Shown: positions 50,728-53,120 of the stretch, in pieces | How positions within the stretch are numbered: position 1 is the stretch's first letter | Layout: the number at the start of each line of letters is the position of its first letter | Source: Salaquimonas sp. | GTDB taxonomy: Bacteria; Pseudomonadota; Alphaproteobacteria; Rhizobiales; Rhizobiaceae | NCBI GenBank assembly: GCA_022340185.1 | Contig: JAJDOK010000084.1 | Coordinates: 1-53,120 of the forward strand | DNA length: 53,120 bases | Direction: 5' to 3' | Notes under the pieces: model-generated | Databases searched by the model: none | Seen by the model: only the letters and a program-made list of their open reading frames with translations | Told to the model about the DNA's origin: nothing | Position numbers and translations under genes: made by a program

Positions 50728-52902
50728 ATGGCAGAGCGTATTGAAGTCGCCGGGCTGAAGATCAATCCCGTCCTTCACCGGTTCGTCGTTGAGGAGGCCT
50801 TGCCTGGAACAGGGATTGCTCCGGAAGATTTCTGGAACGGCTTCGGCGCGATCGTCGCCGATTTGGGGCCGGTGAACCGGACATTGCTGGCCAGGCGCGA
50901 CGACATCCAGGCGAAGATCGACGAGTGGTATCGCCAGCATGCCAATGCCGGCTATTCCATGGCCGAATACGGAGCTTTTCTTGAGGAGATCGGCTATCTG
51001 GTGCCGGAAGGCCCGGACTTTGCGGTCGAGACCGCCAATGTCGACCCGGAAATCGCGACGATTGCCGGTCCGCAGCTCGTCGTGCCGGTGATGAATGCCC
51101 GCTTTGCGCTGAACGCGGCAAACGCCCGCTGGGGCTCGCTCTACGACGCGCTCTACGGCACCGATGCGCTGGGTGATCTGCCGCAGGGCAAGGGCTACGA
51201 TCCCGAGCGCGGCGCCCGCGTCATCGCCTGGGCGAAGGCGTTTCTCGACAACAGCGCGCCGCTTGATGGCGCATCGTGGAGCGATGCCACCGCTTTCGCG
51301 GTCGAAGACAGCCGGCTTGTGGTCAAAACGGACAAGGGCGTGACCGGGCTGAAGGGCCCGGCGCAGTTCGCGGGCTATCAGGGAGATGCCGCAAACCCCG
51401 CAGTCGTAATCGTGAAGCGCAACGGGCTGCATGTCGGCATCGCGATCAATCGCGAACATCCGATCGGCAAGACCGACAAGGCCGCAATGGCGGAAGTGCA
51501 GCTCGAATCGGCCGTCACCACCATTCAGGATTGCGAGGATTCGGTCGCCGCCGTCGATGCCGAAGACAAGGTCGTCGTCTACCGCAACTGGCTCGGCCTG
51601 ATGAAGGGCGACCTCGAGGAAGAAGTAACCAAGGACGGTAAGACCTTCACCCGCAAGCTCAACCCCGACTGGACCTTCAACAGTCCCGACGGCTCGCCGG
51701 TGACCCTCAAGGGCCGCTCGCTGATGCTGGTGAGAAACGTTGGCCACCTGATGACCAACCCGGCGATCCTCGACGCCGAAGGCAATGAGGTGCCCGAGGG
51801 CATCATGGACGCGATGATCACCTCGATGATCGCCATGCACGATGTCGGCCAGGGGGGCAAATCCGGCGGCCGCCGCGCCAATTCCGCCGCTGGTTCGGTC
51901 TACATCGTCAAGCCGAAGATGCATGGTCCCGAGGAAGTCGCCTTCGCCAACGAACTGTTCGGCCGTGTCGAAAAGGCGCTGGGCATGGCGCCCAACACGC
52001 TGAAGATGGGCATCATGGACGAAGAGCGCCGCACCACGGTCAACCTGAAGGAATGCATCCGCGCCGCCGCGCACCGCGTCGTCTTCATCAATACCGGCTT
52101 CCTCGACCGCACCGGCGACGAGATCCACACCTCGATGGAGCTCGGTCCGATGATCCGCAAGGGCGACATGAAGCAGGCCGCATGGATCGGCGCCTATGAG
52201 GACTGGAACGTCGATACGGGCCTCGAATGCGGCCTCGAGGGCCATGCCCAGATCGGCAAGGGCATGTGGGCGATGCCCGATCTGATGCACGCCATGCTTG
52301 AAGCCAAGATCGGCCACCCGAACGCCGGCGCCAACACCGCATGGGTGCCGTCGCCGACCGCCGCCACGCTGCATGCAACGCACTACCACCAGGTCGATGT
52401 CATAGCCGTGCAGGACAAACTGAAGAGCCGTCCGCACGCCAAACTCGACGACATCCTGTCGGTGCCGGTCGCCCCGCGCCCGAACTGGACGCCGGACGAT
52501 GTCCAGAAGGAACTCGACAACAATGCACAGGGCATTCTGGGCTATGTCGTGCGCTGGATCGACCAGGGCGTCGGCTGCTCCAAGGTTCCCGACATCAACG
52601 ATGTCGCCCTTATGGAGGACCGCGCCACGCTACGCATTTCGAGCCAGCATATCGCCAATTGGCTGCACCATGGCGTCTGCTCGAAAGAGCAGGTGATGGA
52701 AACCATGCAGCGCATGGCGGCTGTCGTCGACCGCCAGAACGAAGACGACCCGGCCTATCGCAACATGGCGCCGGACTTCGACTCCTCCATTGCCTTTCAG
52801 GCCGCCTGCGAACTGGTCTTCGAGGGCATCAACCAGCCCAACGGCTACACCGAGCCGATCCTGCATCGCCGCCGGCGCGAGCTGAAAGCGTCGCTGAAGT
52901 GA
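50728..52902 (+). CDS. glcB: Malate synthase G
   Basis: The 724-residue protein has the full length of malate synthase G. It contains [75 protein letters not shown] and the late [17 protein letters not shown], in the order known for GlcB. It condenses glyoxylate with acetyl-CoA to malate, allowing growth on acetate, glycolate or purine-derived carbon. The ATG follows AGAAAGGTGGCCAG. It appears to be a single-gene unit, ending 27 bp from the convergent hydratase gene. Confidence 0.95.
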   Translation: MAERIEVAGLKINPVLHRFVVEEALPGTGIAPEDFWNGFGAIVADLGPVNRTLLARRDDIQAKIDEWYRQHANAGYSMAEYGAFLEEIGYLVPEGPDFAVETANVDPEIATIAGPQLVVPVMNARFALNAANARWGSLYDALYGTDALGDLPQGKGYDPERGARVIAWAKAFLDNSAPLDGASWSDATAFAVEDSRLVVKTDKGVTGLKGPAQFAGYQGDAANPAVVIVKRNGLHVGIAINREHPIGKTDKAAMAEVQLESAVTTIQDCEDSVAAVDAEDKVVVYRNWLGLMKGDLEEEVTKDGKTFTRKLNPDWTFNSPDGSPVTLKGRSLMLVRNVGHLMTNPAILDAEGNEVPEGIMDAMITSMIAMHDVGQGGKSGGRRANSAAGSVYIVKPKMHGPEEVAFANELFGRVEKALGMAPNTLKMGIMDEERRTTVNLKECIRAAAHRVVFINTGFLDRTGDEIHTSMELGPMIRKGDMKQAAWIGAYEDWNVDTGLECGLEGHAQIGKGMWAMPDLMHAMLEAKIGHPNAGANTAWVPSPTAATLHATHYHQVDVIAVQDKLKSRPHAKLDDILSVPVAPRPNWTPDDVQKELDNNAQGILGYVVRWIDQGVGCSKVPDINDVALMEDRATLRISSQHIANWLHHGVCSKEQVMETMQRMAAVVDRQNEDDPAYRNMAPDFDSSIAFQAACELVFEGINQPNGYTEPILHRRRRELKASLK

Positions 52903-52929
52903 TGAAACAGGTGAGCCGCTGGCGGAAAC

Positions 52930-53120
52930 CTAATTCTGCCAGGCCGGCTTGCGCTTTCCGAAGAAGGCGGCAATGCCCTCCGCCATGTCGGCGGTCTCCC
53001 AGCAATCGGCGAGACGGCAGACGGTGTCCTCCATGATCGTGTCGTTGATCTTCGGGCCGAGCGATCGCGCCAGCGCCTTGGCTGCGGCCACAGCCTGGGG
53101 CGAGGCATTGAGATAGGGCC
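52930..53120 (-). CDS. Enoyl-CoA hydratase/isomerase family protein, C-terminal part
   Basis: The frame is open from the right edge of the window to the stop at 52930 and gives about 63 residues: PYLNASPQAVAAAKALARSL, then EDTVCRLADCWETADMAEGI, then AAFFGKRKPAWQN. The end, MAEGIAAFFGKRKPAW, is the characteristic crotonase tail. The active-site part lies beyond the window, so the specific reaction cannot be given. Confidence 0.85.
   Translation of the reverse strand, partial: PYLNASPQAVAAAKALARSLGPKINDTIMEDTVCRLADCWETADMAEGIAAFFGKRKPAWQN

Noticed and set aside
50691-52437. Very long minus-strand open frame (581 codons) opposite glcB
   Set aside because: The plus strand encodes a full-length malate synthase G with all its motifs. 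The other frame is a GC-driven shadow.
1-53120. CRISPR array, tRNA or rRNA genes
   Set aside because: No regularly spaced repeats, tRNA-like cloverleaf or rRNA sequence was noticed on reading either strand. A tRNAscan-SE and CRISPR finder run would confirm this.

Overview
The window looks like chromosome of an alphaproteobacterium of the order Hyphomicrobiales (Rhizobiales), probably near Mesorhizobium, Hoeflea or another Phyllobacteriaceae genus. This is inferred from the high GC content, the block rnd - lptC - lptA - lptB - rpoN - hpf - ptsN (43-49 kb), a chvE-gguA-gguB transporter with a divergent gbpR, a DUF1150 gene beside an Hsp20 gene, and the mix of sugar ABC transporters. No rRNA, tRNA or CRISPR array was seen.

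0-4.5 kb: the end of an FAD aromatic monooxygenase, a TetR gene cut by an IS3-family element (1245-2564), then a MIO-type aromatic amino acid lyase. 4.5-13.4 kb: a branched-chain-type (Liv) ABC importer, a class III aminotransferase, a TetR regulator, and a second class III enzyme that closely resembles beta-phenylalanine aminotransferases. A shared GTACAAT motif lies in front of three of these transcription units. Together they suggest uptake and breakdown of aromatic or beta-amino acids. 13.4-16.8 kb is a scar: a truncated ORF, a MITE-like inverted repeat, a small ORF, a DUF1254 protein and a decayed tyrosine recombinase.

16.9-27.7 kb: a LacI-regulated sugar locus. An ATPase-permease pair lies on the minus strand. 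On the plus strand are an epimerase/dehydrogenase, two sugar-binding proteins, a second ATPase-permease pair, an aldo/keto reductase and a lactonase. 27.7-37.0 kb: one long minus-strand operon, chvE - gguA - gguB - arabinonate-type dehydratase - galactose/arabinose 1-dehydrogenase - dgoK - dgoA - 2-keto-3-deoxyarabinonate dehydratase, with gbpR divergent. It couples sugar import to non-phosphorylating oxidation, with one exit for pentoses (araD type) and one for hexoses (dgoK/dgoA).

38.0-38.5 kb holds a second IS3-family transposase fragment. It carries the same short insertion (about 37 nt, 32 nt identical) as the unrelated IS3 transposase at 2.1 kb. This is the most unusual feature of the window. 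38.5-42.6 kb: a YeeE-type sulfur transporter, an NAD-dependent epimerase, a small secreted protein and an amine-oxidising flavoenzyme. 42.7-49.1 kb: RNase D, LPS export (LptCAB), sigma-54, ribosome hibernation factor and PtsN. 49.1-53.1 kb: DUF1150, Hsp20, a SqrR/BigR-like ArsR repressor with a perfect palindrome at its start, malate synthase G, and the end of an enoyl-CoA hydratase.
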